Of a DNA stretch of 64,000 bases, positions 44,701 through 52,204 are shown piece by piece. This DNA is from Chromatiaceae bacterium (lineage in GTDB: Bacteria; Pseudomonadota; Gammaproteobacteria; Chromatiales; Chromatiaceae). A program made the translations under genes and the position numbers. The stretch lies in contig JACKMT010000003.1 in assembly GCA_024235255.1 (NCBI GenBank), forward strand, positions 558,001 to 622,000, given 5' to 3'. The notes below the pieces were generated by a model. The model was not told where the DNA came from and made no database searches. It saw only the letters and a program-made list of their open reading frames with translations. Numbering within the stretch: the stretch's first letter is position 1; every line of letters begins with the position of its first letter.

Positions 44701-45165
44701 AATACCGGAGAGAATCGCGACGATGGTGACTGCCTGCACTGCGGCATTGGCGGCGGTCAACCGCTCTTTCCCGGTCAGCTCCTTGATATAGCCGTACTTC
44801 GCCGGTGAATAGAAGGCGCTCTGCACCGCCAGCAGGAAGGTCAGACCGAACGAAAAGTGAAACCAGCCGAGATAGTAGGAGAGGGTGATGAGCAGTGTCA
44901 GTCCCACCGCGGCGGCGGCGCTGATCTGCATGACCTTCGGTTTACGGTACTTGTCGGCGAGAAAACCGGCCGGGCTGAAGAGCAGCACGAATGGCAGCAG
45001 GATTAGCGCGTTGACGATCGCGGTCAGAATGATCTGAGTCTGCCCATCGTAGATTTTGAACACCGTGTTCTGAATCAGAATCTTGTGCCCCAGATCGACA
45101 AAGGCGTTAAAAAATATGATTAGAATGAAGGGGAGGAAGCCGGTGATTTTGAAAAGCTTTTCCAT
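41710..45165 (-). CDS. LplT-acyltransferase-acyl-ACP synthetase fusion
   Basis: A 1151-residue fusion. Residues 1-415 are an MFS transporter like the lysophospholipid flippase LplT (about 12 helices). Residues 430-610 are a glycerolipid acyltransferase with NHISWLD (452-458) and FPEG (521-524). Residues 640-1151 are an AMP-dependent acyl-ACP/CoA synthetase with ILFSSGSEGEPKGVVLS (793-809), YGTTETTPVAS and GDKGHLDEDGFL. In E. coli LplT and Aas are separate proteins that import lysophosphatidylethanolamine and reacylate it; here all three steps are joined. The gene follows tetR by 38 bp on the same strand, so it is probably in that regulator's operon. The stop overlaps a broken amidohydrolase gene. 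Confidence 0.93.
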   Translation of the reverse strand: MEKLFKITGFLPFILIIFFNAFVDLGHKILIQNTVFKIYDGQTQIILTAIVNALILLPFVLLFSPAGFLADKYRKPKVMQISAAAAVGLTLLITLSYYLGWFHFSFGLTFLLAVQSAFYSPAKYGYIKELTGKERLTAANAAVQAVTIVAILSGIFVFSVLFEQGLAGVAYRSESQVLQAIAPLGWVLVVCSLLEFLLTLKLQPTPAEAPDRRFEWQDYGSGRYLRGNFGKLLDNRVIWLSIVGLSVFWGISQVVLAAFPAFAKESLALTNTVVIQGLMACSGIGIIVGSLLAGKASKHHIETGLVPLGALGIVAALFFLPQISSNGLLVIDFLLLGISGGLFIVPLNALIQFHARDSELGTVLAGNNWVQNLVMLGFLGLTVLFAVKGLESAGLLHLLTLTALVGAVYTVYQLPQSLVRLVIARLFASTHRIEVLGFDNLPGQGGVLMLGNHISWLDWAMIQIACPRPVRFVMHRGIYQRWYLKWFLDLFGVIPIAGGNSKESLNRINGLLRAGEVVCLFPEGAISRNGQLGEFKRGYERVIDGVDGVILPFYLRGLWGSRFSRSSEKLQELRNTRLRSDVIVAFGKPLPLATPAHELKRRVFDLSIDTWEKHTRTLDPIPLAWMRTAKRRGGRLCLADALGGTALSGYKTLTGVIAFSRLIAQRSPEPNVGLLLPTSSAGVIANMAALLRGKTLVNLNYTASLPALQSAVRKANIQTVYTSSRFIKKLEQRGVDLSDLLAGVRVYFLEDLNEEIGTFTRLTLLTASVLLPARLLFALFGHPVGLEQPAAILFSSGSEGEPKGVVLSHRNIMGNIRQVSDVLDTRHEDVVMATLPLFHAFGLTVTGLLPMVEGIPAVCHPDPTDALTIAKAIAKYQATVFCGTSTFLRLFTLNRRIHRLMLDSLRVVVAGAEKLSPEVRDAFKLKFNKEIYEGYGTTETTPVASVNIPDRIDPEDWKVQQGSKPGSVGLPLPGGSFRIVDPGTLQTLPVNEDGLILFGGTQVMLGYLDDPAKTAEAIIELDGRRWYKTGDKGHLDEDGFLTIVDRYSRFAKIGGEMISLGAVEAAIGKLLPENAEVLATALPDGKKGEKVVLLFAGNIALDELKRLIDQSGLNPLMRPAELIPVEAIPKLGSGKNDFSQAKRLALETVAA

Positions 45166-45203
45166 CGCTATGATCCTCTACGATTGAATGTGGTATGCGT
45201 GGT

Positions 45204-45812
45204 TTAGTTGCAGCCGCTGATGAAGCCGTCCAAAAAGTTGTCCATCAGAAATTGGGTCAGCTGCTGTACCGAACTGACGCCCGCTATATCCAGTCTGTCA
45301 GTGATCGCCAGAATGCAGATACCGTGCACACCGCTCCATAGCGCGCGCGCGGCTTGAGCGATCTCGTTAGCGCTGTGCTCTCCGGCCAGCGGTTCGAGCC
45401 GTGCCTCCACCAGCGCGAACATGCGCTCCACCTTCACCCGGAACCATGCGGGCGTCTCCTGCTCCGGCGGGAAGCGGTGTTCGAAGATCATTCCCCAGCG
45501 GTGAGGATCCTCGTTCGCGAACCGGATATAGCTGTGGCCCAGTTGCAGCAACCGTTCTCTTGCCGGTGCGTGCGCGCTCTGCTCCTGCAGCATCTGGGCG
45601 TGCAGGCGGTCCAGCGTACGGCTGTTGACCTGAAGAATCAGATCATCCAGGTTGTCGAACACCAGATAGAGCGTGCCGACGGTGTAGCCGATGGCGCCGG
45701 CTACCTTGCGTGCGCTGAGACCGCCGTACCCCTGCTCGCGGACGATCTTCTCGGCCGCCGACAGCGCCATCTCATGGATCTCTTCGCGGCTGTGGTCGCT
45801 GCGTCGTGCCAT
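45204..45812 (-). CDS. TetR-family transcription regulator
   Basis: A 202-residue repressor-type protein. The N-terminal helix-turn-helix is visible in SAEKIVREQGYGGLSARKVA followed by IGYTVGTLYLVFDNLDDLI, and the C-terminal ligand domain begins near residue 70, with the TetR_C_33-like WSGVHGICILAITDRLD segment. AAGGAG precedes the ATG at 45812. It is divergent from the VIT/VWA gene, and the 242 bp between them contain four matching dyads, the nearest 46 bp before its own start. The ligand is unknown; a fatty acyl or lipid signal is conceivable given the fused lipid enzyme downstream. Confidence 0.92.
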   Translation of the reverse strand: MARRSDHSREEIHEMALSAAEKIVREQGYGGLSARKVAGAIGYTVGTLYLVFDNLDDLILQVNSRTLDRLHAQMLQEQSAHAPARERLLQLGHSYIRFANEDPHRWGMIFEHRFPPEQETPAWFRVKVERMFALVEARLEPLAGEHSANEIAQAARALWSGVHGICILAITDRLDIAGVSSVQQLTQFLMDNFLDGFISGCN

Positions 45813-45857
45813 ATTGTTCACTCCTTTTGGGCCGATGATAAAACACAAATCTGTTAT

Positions 45858-45870
45858 TGAACAGTGTTTA
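45858..45870. promoter_or_regulatory. candidate TetR operator 1
   Basis: TGAACA-G-TGTTTA, a dyad around a central base. It is the copy nearest the tetR start codon and is flanked by ATT and TAA as in the other copies. Confidence 0.65.
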
Positions 45871-45890
45871 TAACTGTGCTATAAAGTAAC

Positions 45891-45903
45891 TGAACATCGT
45901 TCA
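45891..45903. promoter_or_regulatory. candidate TetR operator 2
   Basis: TGAACA-T-CGTTCA, followed by TAAT. It starts 33 bp from operator 1. Confidence 0.65.
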
Positions 45904-45949
45904 TAATTCAATACCAATCCGCATGAGGCAAAATTTTCCGGAATTAAAT

Positions 45950-45962
45950 TGAACGATGTTTA
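45950..45962. promoter_or_regulatory. candidate TetR operator 3
   Basis: TGAACG-A-TGTTTA, preceded by AT and followed by TTAA. It starts 59 bp from operator 2. Confidence 0.6.
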
Positions 45963-46022
45963 TTAATTGACTCGGTCCATTTAACTGCGTTTGTTGTGAC
46001 GGGATCGATTCTAAAATTAAAT

Positions 46023-46035
46023 TAAACAGTGTTCA
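46023..46035. promoter_or_regulatory. candidate TetR operator 4
   Basis: TAAACA-G-TGTTCA, followed by TAAT. It ends just 5 bases before the AAGGAG ribosome-binding site of the VIT/VWA gene, so a bound repressor would block transcription or sit in the leader. Confidence 0.65.
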
Positions 46036-46054
46036 TAATAAAGGAGCAACAGTG

Positions 46055-48145
46055 ATGAAACGACATCTGATACAAAACGCGTGGCACGGCCTACTCCTCA
46101 CGGCAATGCTGATGCTGGCCGCACCTCTGCAGGCCGCCGGACTGCTGCAGCCCAGCGATGGCAGTCTGCCGCCGTTGGAGATAAAGGACCATAACGTCGA
46201 GGTTGTGATCGAGGACGGCTACGCCATCACCCGGATCGAGCAGCTGTTCCACAATCCGCATAACCGCGATCTGGAGGCGCTTTACTCGTTCCCGGTGCCG
46301 GCGCACGGATCGGTCGCCGAATTCACCCTCTGGATCGACGGCAAGCCGGTCACGGGAGAGGTGCTGGAACGCGAGCAGGCCCAACAGGTATACCAGGAGG
46401 AGAAGGCTGCCGGCCGGGAGGCCGGTATCACCGAAAAGGATAGCTACAAGACTTTTGACGTCAGGGTCGCTCCGGTGCGAGCCGGGCAGGATACCCGGAT
46501 CCGTCTGGTCTACCTGCAGCCGGCGCAGGTCGATACCGGCATCGGCCGCTACATCTATCCGTTGGAGGAGGGGGGCGTCGATGAGGAGAAACTGGCGTTC
46601 TGGACCGCCAACGAGAAGGTGAGCCGGAATTTCAGCTTCGATCTGCAGCTCCGCTCCGCCTATCCGGTGGAGGCGCTGCGCATGCCCAATCAGCCGCAGG
46701 CGCAAATCCAGCAGCTGAGCGACGGCGAGTGGCGGGTCAACCTGGGCAGCGTCCCGGCGGGACCCTTTGACGCGGCGGCGGCTGACAACTCAAACGATGG
46801 GCTGCTGGAGAACCGGTCAGCGGTGAACAGATTGAAATCCACCGCTTTTACGCTGGACCAGGATCTGGTGGTTTACTGGCGCCACCGGGCGGGTCTGCCG
46901 GGCAGCGTCGATCTGATCGCCCACAAACCGGAGGGCAGGGATCGCGGCACCTTCATGCTGGTGGTCACCCCCGGAGAGGATCTGCAGCCGATCAACGAGG
47001 GCAAGGACTGGGTCTTCGTGCTGGATATCTCCGGTTCCATGCAGGGCAAGTTCGCCACGCTGGCCGACGGTGTGCAGCGGGCGTTGCAGCAGCTGCGCCA
47101 GTCGGATCGTTTTCGCATCGTACTGTTCAACAGCAACAGTAGCGAGCTGACACCGGGTTTCGTCAATGCCACATCGGAGGCGGTGGCGCATTACAGCCAG
47201 GCGCTGGCATCGATCTCGCCTAATCAGGGCACTAATCTGTACGCGGGCATCAGTCAGGGCCTGGATGCGCTGGATGCGGATCGCACCAGTGCGCTGGTGC
47301 TGGTCACCGACGGGGTGGCCAATCTGGGCGAGACCCGCCAGCGCCAGTTCATCGAGCTGATCAAGCGGCGCGACATTCGCCTGTTCACCTTCGTGATGGG
47401 CAACAGCGCCAACCGGCCGCTGCTGGAGACAATGACCAAGGCGTCCAACGGCTTTGCGATCAGCATCTCCAACAGCGACGATATCGTCGGTCAGCTGCTG
47501 GCGGCTTCGGCCAAGGTGACTCATCAGGCGCTGCATGGTGTCGAGCTGCACATCGCCGGTGTGAAGACCGCCGATATCACCCCGCAGCAGATCGGCAGCC
47601 TCTATCGGGGGCAGCAGCTGGTGCTGCTCGGACACTACTGGGGCGAGGGGATGGCGGAGGTCGAGCTCAGCGGCCGCATATCGGGAGCGCCCAAGTCCTA
47701 TAGGACCCAATTCTCGTTTCCGGCGGTGGCTACCGAGAATCCCGAGATTGAGCGTCTGTGGGCGTACGCTTCGATTGAACAGGCGATGCAGCAGATCAAC
47801 GACTTCGGAGAAAAGGCGGATCTGCGGCAGGCGGTCACCGATCTGGGTGTGGAGTATGGGCTGGTGACCGAATATACCGCCATGCTGGTGGTTCGCGACG
47901 AAGTGTTTGCACAGCGCGGGATCGAGCGTAGTAACCGGCAACGGTTGGCCGTCGAGCAGGCCGCACAGCAGCAGCGTGCCAGCCGGACGGCACCTTCGCG
48001 GCGGGTGGATACGCAGCAGCCGATGTATAACAGCAGCCGCGCCTCGCATAGCGGCAGCGGTGCGCTGGATGTCTGGAGTCTGCTGCTGATACTGCCTATC
48101 GCCTGGCTGGCACTATGCCGGCAAAATCCGGCAGCGGCGGAATAG
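46055..48145 (+). CDS. VIT and VWA domain surface protein with C-terminal sorting-like helix
   Basis: A 696-residue exported protein. The signal peptide ends around PLQAAG. A VIT domain (about residues 35-165, with LFHNPHNRDLEALYSFPVP) precedes a von Willebrand A domain whose MIDAS motif is DISGSMQGK (from residue 324), continuing to VLVTDGVANLG. The C-terminus has a Ser/Arg/Gln-rich linker, SGSGALD, a hydrophobic helix (VWSLLLILPIAWLALC) and a short tail, resembling a GlyGly-CTERM signal. Similar VIT/VWA proteins are usually paired with a sortase; here the next gene is a rhomboid protease. AAGGAG lies 8 bases before the ATG at 46055. Confidence 0.9.
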   Translation: MKRHLIQNAWHGLLLTAMLMLAAPLQAAGLLQPSDGSLPPLEIKDHNVEVVIEDGYAITRIEQLFHNPHNRDLEALYSFPVPAHGSVAEFTLWIDGKPVTGEVLEREQAQQVYQEEKAAGREAGITEKDSYKTFDVRVAPVRAGQDTRIRLVYLQPAQVDTGIGRYIYPLEEGGVDEEKLAFWTANEKVSRNFSFDLQLRSAYPVEALRMPNQPQAQIQQLSDGEWRVNLGSVPAGPFDAAAADNSNDGLLENRSAVNRLKSTAFTLDQDLVVYWRHRAGLPGSVDLIAHKPEGRDRGTFMLVVTPGEDLQPINEGKDWVFVLDISGSMQGKFATLADGVQRALQQLRQSDRFRIVLFNSNSSELTPGFVNATSEAVAHYSQALASISPNQGTNLYAGISQGLDALDADRTSALVLVTDGVANLGETRQRQFIELIKRRDIRLFTFVMGNSANRPLLETMTKASNGFAISISNSDDIVGQLLAASAKVTHQALHGVELHIAGVKTADITPQQIGSLYRGQQLVLLGHYWGEGMAEVELSGRISGAPKSYRTQFSFPAVATENPEIERLWAYASIEQAMQQINDFGEKADLRQAVTDLGVEYGLVTEYTAMLVVRDEVFAQRGIERSNRQRLAVEQAAQQQRASRTAPSRRVDTQQPMYNSSRASHSGSGALDVWSLLLILPIAWLALCRQNPAAAE

Positions 48146-48777
48146 TGGGCTCGTCGTTTTCATTCACTTGGAGCCATGGCGGTGTAGCGCCGCCATGGCG
48201 CAGTCTGCTGCTGACCACCCTGGTGCTGGCCGGTAACCTGCTGCTGGGCGCCGCTCCAGAGGCTTGGGTGTTCGACCGGGTCGCGATCGGCGATGGGGAA
48301 CTCTGGCGGCTGGTCACCGGGCACTGGGTGCACAGCGACTTCGCACATGCGCTCTGGGATATCGCGGCACTGGGGCTGCTCTCGGCGCTGTTCGAGAAGC
48401 GGTTGCGGGGAAAGCTGCTGCTGGTGCTGGGTGTGGGTACCCTGGGAGTGGACAGCTGGCTCTGGTGGGGCAGTGAAACGCTGCGGTTTTACTGCGGCCT
48501 CTCCGGTATATTGAACACGCTGCTTGCTGTGGGGCTGATTCAACTTTGGCGCGACACGCACCATCCGCTGGTATGGCTTACCGGGCTTGGCGCCGCAGCG
48601 AAAATCTGTGTCGAAATGTTTGCCGGCCAGGCACTGTTGACCCAAACAGCTTGGCCCAGTGTACCGGAAGCCCATGCAGTGGGGTTTCTATGTGGCGTGG
48701 CGCTGGGGCTCAGGCGATGCCCAACTACATGTTCGGATAGTTTGGTCCGCCCGATCCCTCCGGTGTCACCCAGGTGA
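48115..48777 (+). CDS. rhombosortase-like rhomboid protease
   Basis: A 220-residue multi-pass membrane protein of the rhomboid family. The catalytic Ser is in CGLSGILNT (about residue 130) and the His in PEAHAVGFLCG (about 187). LVTGHWVHSDFAHALWD corresponds to the HxxxxHxxxN region with the last residue replaced by Asp, as seen in rhombosortases. Its gene overlaps the 3' end of the VIT/VWA gene by 31 bp; a GTG at 48145 would reduce this to one base. The rhombosortase family processes GlyGly-CTERM tails, so the upstream protein is the likely substrate. The 3' end overlaps the convergent ETF-QO gene by 53 bp. Confidence 0.86.
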   Translation: MPAKSGSGGIVGSSFSFTWSHGGVAPPWRSLLLTTLVLAGNLLLGAAPEAWVFDRVAIGDGELWRLVTGHWVHSDFAHALWDIAALGLLSALFEKRLRGKLLLVLGVGTLGVDSWLWWGSETLRFYCGLSGILNTLLAVGLIQLWRDTHHPLVWLTGLGAAAKICVEMFAGQALLTQTAWPSVPEAHAVGFLCGVALGLRRCPTTCSDSLVRPIPPVSPR

Positions 48778-50374
48778 TGTTCTGCGCCGGGTCCTTGATG
48801 TCGCAGGTCTTGCAGTGGACGCAGTTCTGCGAGTTGATCCGGAACACCGGGTTGCCCGCGTCGTCCTGCAACACCTCGTAGACGCCGGCGGGACAGTAGC
48901 GCTGCGCCGGTTCGGCGTAGCGCGGCAGGTTCTCCCGCAGCGGCAGGTCGGGATCGGCCAGTTTCAGGTGACAGGGCTGGTTCTCTTCGTGGTTGGTATT
49001 GGAGAGATAGACCGAGCTTAACTTGTCGAAACTGAGCTTGCCGTCGGGTTTGGGATATTCGATCGGCGTGCACTCTGCTGCCGGTTTCAGACACTGGTGA
49101 TCCAACTTGGTGTCATGCAGTGTGAGCGGCAGCTTGCCACGGAAGATTACCTGTTCGATCCAGTTGAACGAGCCTCCCAGAAGCGGCCCGAACTTATGCA
49201 GCGCAGGCCCGAAGTTGCGGTCCGCATGCAGTTCCGCATAGAGCCAGGAGTCACGCAAATGCTGTTCATACTGGCTCAGCTCTTCGCACCCTTCGCTGCC
49301 CGCGGAAAGCGCTGCGTGCACCGTTTCGGCTGCCAGCATGCCCGATTTCATCGCGGTGTGGCCACCCTTGATCTTGGCGAAATTCAGCGTACCCGCATCG
49401 CAGCCGATCAGCAGCCCGCCGGGAAAACTCATTTTCGGCAGGCAGTTGAGACCGCCCTTGGTCAACGCCCGGGCGCCGTAGGTGATGCGTTTGCCCCCTT
49501 CCAGATGCTGCCGCAGAACGGGATGCAGCTTGAGGCGCTGAAATTCGTCGAACGGGCTCAGATAGGGGTTGGGATAGTTCAGATCCACGATCAGCCCGAC
49601 CGCCACCTGGCGCTCCTCCATGTGATAGAGAAACCAGCCGCCGTTGGTCCCTTTCTCCAGCGGCCAGCCGGAGCCGTGCACCACCAGACCCGGTTGGTGG
49701 CTCTCCGCCGGAATCTCCCACAACTCTTTGATGCCGATGCCGTAGTGCTGTGGATCGCGCCCTTGGTCCAGACTGAATCTACGAATCAACTGTTTGCCCA
49801 GGTGCCCCCTGCTGCCCTCGGCAAACAGAACGTATTTGGCGCGCAGCTCCATGCCCGGCTCGAAGCTATCCTTCTCGCTGCCGTCGGCGGCGCGCCCCAT
49901 ATCCCCGGTGATCACCCCTTTGACGCAGTCACCTTCCATGATCAGCTCCGCAGCCGGAAAGCCGGGGAACAGGTTGACGCCCATCGCTTCCGCCTGCTCC
50001 GCCAGCCAGCGGCAGAGGTTGCCCATGCTGATGATGTAGTTGTTCTGGTTATGCATGCTCGGCGGCACCAGAAAGCCGGGAAATTTGACTGCGCTCTTGG
50101 CGTCCTTCAGCAGGAACATCCGGTCTTCGGTAACGGGCGTGTTGAGCGGTGCGCCGTTTTTCTGCCACTCCGGGAAAAGCTCGTGCAGCGCTTTCGGATC
50201 GAGCACCGCACCGGAGAGGATATGTGACCCCACTTCCGAGCCCTTCTCCAGCACGCATACCTCAAGCGCATTGCCACTCTCCTGGCCGAGCTGCATCAGC
50301 CGGCAGGCGGCCGCCAGCCCGGCGGGTCCGGCGCCGACGATGACGACATCGAATTCCATCGTTTCACGCTGCAT
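48725..50374 (-). CDS. electron transfer flavoprotein-ubiquinone oxidoreductase
   Basis: ETF-QO passes electrons from electron-transfer flavoprotein to the quinone pool, a route used in fatty-acid and amino-acid oxidation. The 549-residue protein has an FAD-binding start (DVVIVGAGPAGLAAACRLM). The C-terminal ferredoxin-like domain carries four cysteines for a [4Fe-4S] cluster in YCPAG and NCVHCKTCDIKDP. The family end GGPNYPNM is complete. AAGGAG lies 9 bases before the ATG at 50374; other Met codons are at 50419 and 50359. The partner etfAB genes are not in this window. Confidence 0.96.
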   Translation of the reverse strand: MQRETMEFDVVIVGAGPAGLAAACRLMQLGQESGNALEVCVLEKGSEVGSHILSGAVLDPKALHELFPEWQKNGAPLNTPVTEDRMFLLKDAKSAVKFPGFLVPPSMHNQNNYIISMGNLCRWLAEQAEAMGVNLFPGFPAAELIMEGDCVKGVITGDMGRAADGSEKDSFEPGMELRAKYVLFAEGSRGHLGKQLIRRFSLDQGRDPQHYGIGIKELWEIPAESHQPGLVVHGSGWPLEKGTNGGWFLYHMEERQVAVGLIVDLNYPNPYLSPFDEFQRLKLHPVLRQHLEGGKRITYGARALTKGGLNCLPKMSFPGGLLIGCDAGTLNFAKIKGGHTAMKSGMLAAETVHAALSAGSEGCEELSQYEQHLRDSWLYAELHADRNFGPALHKFGPLLGGSFNWIEQVIFRGKLPLTLHDTKLDHQCLKPAAECTPIEYPKPDGKLSFDKLSSVYLSNTNHEENQPCHLKLADPDLPLRENLPRYAEPAQRYCPAGVYEVLQDDAGNPVFRINSQNCVHCKTCDIKDPAQNITWVTPEGSGGPNYPNM

Positions 50375-50509
50375 CTTCTTTTTCTCCTTTGAGAGTTGGC
50401 GCATTTGGTAACGCTTCACCTGCGACTAGCATCGGCTCGAAGCGGCGCTGCTTTGGTCAGTTCCCGGGTACCGCGTGAAGGATACGTGACTGGCCTGTCC
50501 GAGTCGAGT

Positions 50510-51361
50510 TCAGCAGACGCTGACTGCTGTTGCGTGCCTGGCGGCTATTTCCCGGTATCGTGTTGTCTCTGCATCTTTTCCTCTTTTCGCCGCGCCCTGC
50601 GCCATGATGTGTGCTTTCTTCACCAGCATGGCTCTGGCCGCACGCAACGCTTCGGCGCCTAATGTGCCGCTGGCGATGATCTTTTCCAGCGCGGTTATAC
50701 GAAAGCGGTCCATGCCCCAGTAATGGCGGGAGAGCTGATCTGCATGGCCGCCGTATTTCACAATTTGCGGCGCAGCGACGTAAGCCACGGGGTGGGAGGC
50801 GCAGATGCGCAGCCAGAGATCGTAATCCTCGCAGGCGGGGAGCGACTCGTCGAACAACCCAACCCGGTCGAACAGCGAGCGGTGCAGCAGCGCCGACGAA
50901 GGTGAGATGACGCAGCGGGGAAGACAGCGGTGAAAGATGTAGCCGCCGCACTTGGCGTGCTGCTTCATCTGATTTACGCGCCTGCCGTTGCGGATCCAGA
51001 TCTCCTCGGTATGGCAGAGCCGGAGATGCGGCAATGAAGCCAGGGTATCGAGTTGGGAGGAGAGCTTTTCCGGGAGCCACTCGTCGTCGGAGTCGAGCAG
51101 CGCGATCCACTTGCCGCGGGCCGCTTTTATCCCCAGATTGCGCGCACTGCTGACACCCCGATTCGGTTGAAACAGATAGCGCACTTGCGGAAACCGGCTG
51201 GTGAGCAGCTGCCGGGTGTCGTCAACGGAGCCGTCATCGACCACGATGATCTCATCGGGCGGGTGCGTCTGCCGGACAATCGACAGCAGCGCCCGGGCCA
51301 GTGTCGCTGATCGGTTGTAAGTGGGAACAACAACGGAGATGGAGTCAGCTGCCGGAGACAA
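50510..51361 (-). CDS. family 2 glycosyltransferase
   Basis: A 283-residue GT-A fold enzyme. The N-terminal ISVVVPTYNRSATLARAL, EIIVVDDGSVDDT and GVSSARNLGI motifs and the metal-binding DSDDEWLP are all present, and EDYDLWLRI lies in the acceptor half. The C-terminal 60 residues are basic and helical. The start appears to be TTG at 51361, since the catalytic domain begins almost at once and no other start fits. It follows the DUF692 gene by 6 bp, so the two form an operon. The sugar and acceptor are unknown. Confidence 0.9.
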   Translation of the reverse strand: MSPAADSISVVVPTYNRSATLARALLSIVRQTHPPDEIIVVDDGSVDDTRQLLTSRFPQVRYLFQPNRGVSSARNLGIKAARGKWIALLDSDDEWLPEKLSSQLDTLASLPHLRLCHTEEIWIRNGRRVNQMKQHAKCGGYIFHRCLPRCVISPSSALLHRSLFDRVGLFDESLPACEDYDLWLRICASHPVAYVAAPQIVKYGGHADQLSRHYWGMDRFRITALEKIIASGTLGAEALRAARAMLVKKAHIMAQGAAKRGKDAETTRYREIAARHATAVSVC

Positions 51362-51367
51362 ACCGTG

Positions 51368-52204
51368 TTATCCACCCTCGGCAGACAACACTTCAGCCGC
51401 ATGACAGCGGGCCTTGTGCAGTTCGTCCACCATTTCATCCAGCGGTGCGATGGTATCCATGCGTTCGATCATGGTCGCTACCGGACCGAAGCGCTGCAGT
51501 GCGCCGGTATAAAGATTCCAGATGGGATCGGCATGGTACTGGGCGGCCTCATCCTCTGCGCCGCACAGAATCACGGCGCCCGCCAGATGGATCTGCCGGA
51601 CCCTCTGCTGCGGCAGCTTCCAGAGGTACTTGAGCGGATCGAAGCCCTGGTTGACGCTGCTGGCGTGAAGATTGGCCACATCCAGCAGAATCAGCGAGTC
51701 GGATTGCTCAGCCACCGCTTGCAGAAACTCCGCCTCGGGTATCTCCGGCGTCTGGTCCGCGCGCTCCATGGGTACATTCTCAAATAATACCTGCCGCCCC
51801 AGGTAGTGTTGAATTTCCCGGATTCTCGGTACGATGTGGTCTAGTGCTTCTTCAGAGTATGGTAGCGGCAGCATGCGGCCCTGCACGTCGTCGGCGCCGC
51901 TCCAGCAGAGGTGATCCGAGACCCACGCCGGCTGCAGCCGATCGATCAGATTTTTCAACCTGGCCAGATATTTCATGTCCACGGGCCAGGGGCTGCCGAT
52001 GGCCAGCGAAATACCGTGCATCACAATTGGATATGATTCACGGACCTGCTCAAGTTTGCGTAAATCCTGGTCCAGCCCACCCAAGTAGTTCTCGGAAATA
52101 ATTTCAAACCAGTCAACATCGGGGCGCCGCTGCAGCACCTGTGGCAGGTATTCCCTGCGCAGCCGCAATCCGAATCCCAGGTAAGCTATTTTGTTCATCT
52201 CCAT
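51368..52204 (-). CDS. DUF692 (MNIO-type) protein, divergent
   Basis: A 278-residue TIM-barrel protein of the DUF692 family. Characterised members (MbnB, TglH) are multinuclear non-haem iron enzymes that modify cysteines in ribosomally made peptides, often with a partner protein and a peptide encoded beside them. Family landmarks are FGLRLRREYLPQVL, VDWFEIISENYLG, MHGISLAIGSPWP, WVSDHLCWSG, LFENVPMER and LLDVANLHASS. Several usually conserved positions differ: LLDVNN reads LLDVAN, HLAGH reads HLAGA, and DTHD reads QYHAD. No partner gene or clear precursor peptide is adjacent; the neighbours are a glycosyltransferase and divergent carA. It starts at MEMNK (52204); MNK at 52198 is equally possible. 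Confidence 0.85.
   Translation of the reverse strand: MEMNKIAYLGFGLRLRREYLPQVLQRRPDVDWFEIISENYLGGLDQDLRKLEQVRESYPIVMHGISLAIGSPWPVDMKYLARLKNLIDRLQPAWVSDHLCWSGADDVQGRMLPLPYSEEALDHIVPRIREIQHYLGRQVLFENVPMERADQTPEIPEAEFLQAVAEQSDSLILLDVANLHASSVNQGFDPLKYLWKLPQQRVRQIHLAGAVILCGAEDEAAQYHADPIWNLYTGALQRFGPVATMIERMDTIAPLDEMVDELHKARCHAAEVLSAEGG

Noticed and set aside
50396..50662. Cysteine-rich plus-strand frame opposite the glycosyltransferase end
   Set aside because: It is antisense to a well-supported gene and its cysteines come from codon bias of the opposite strand.
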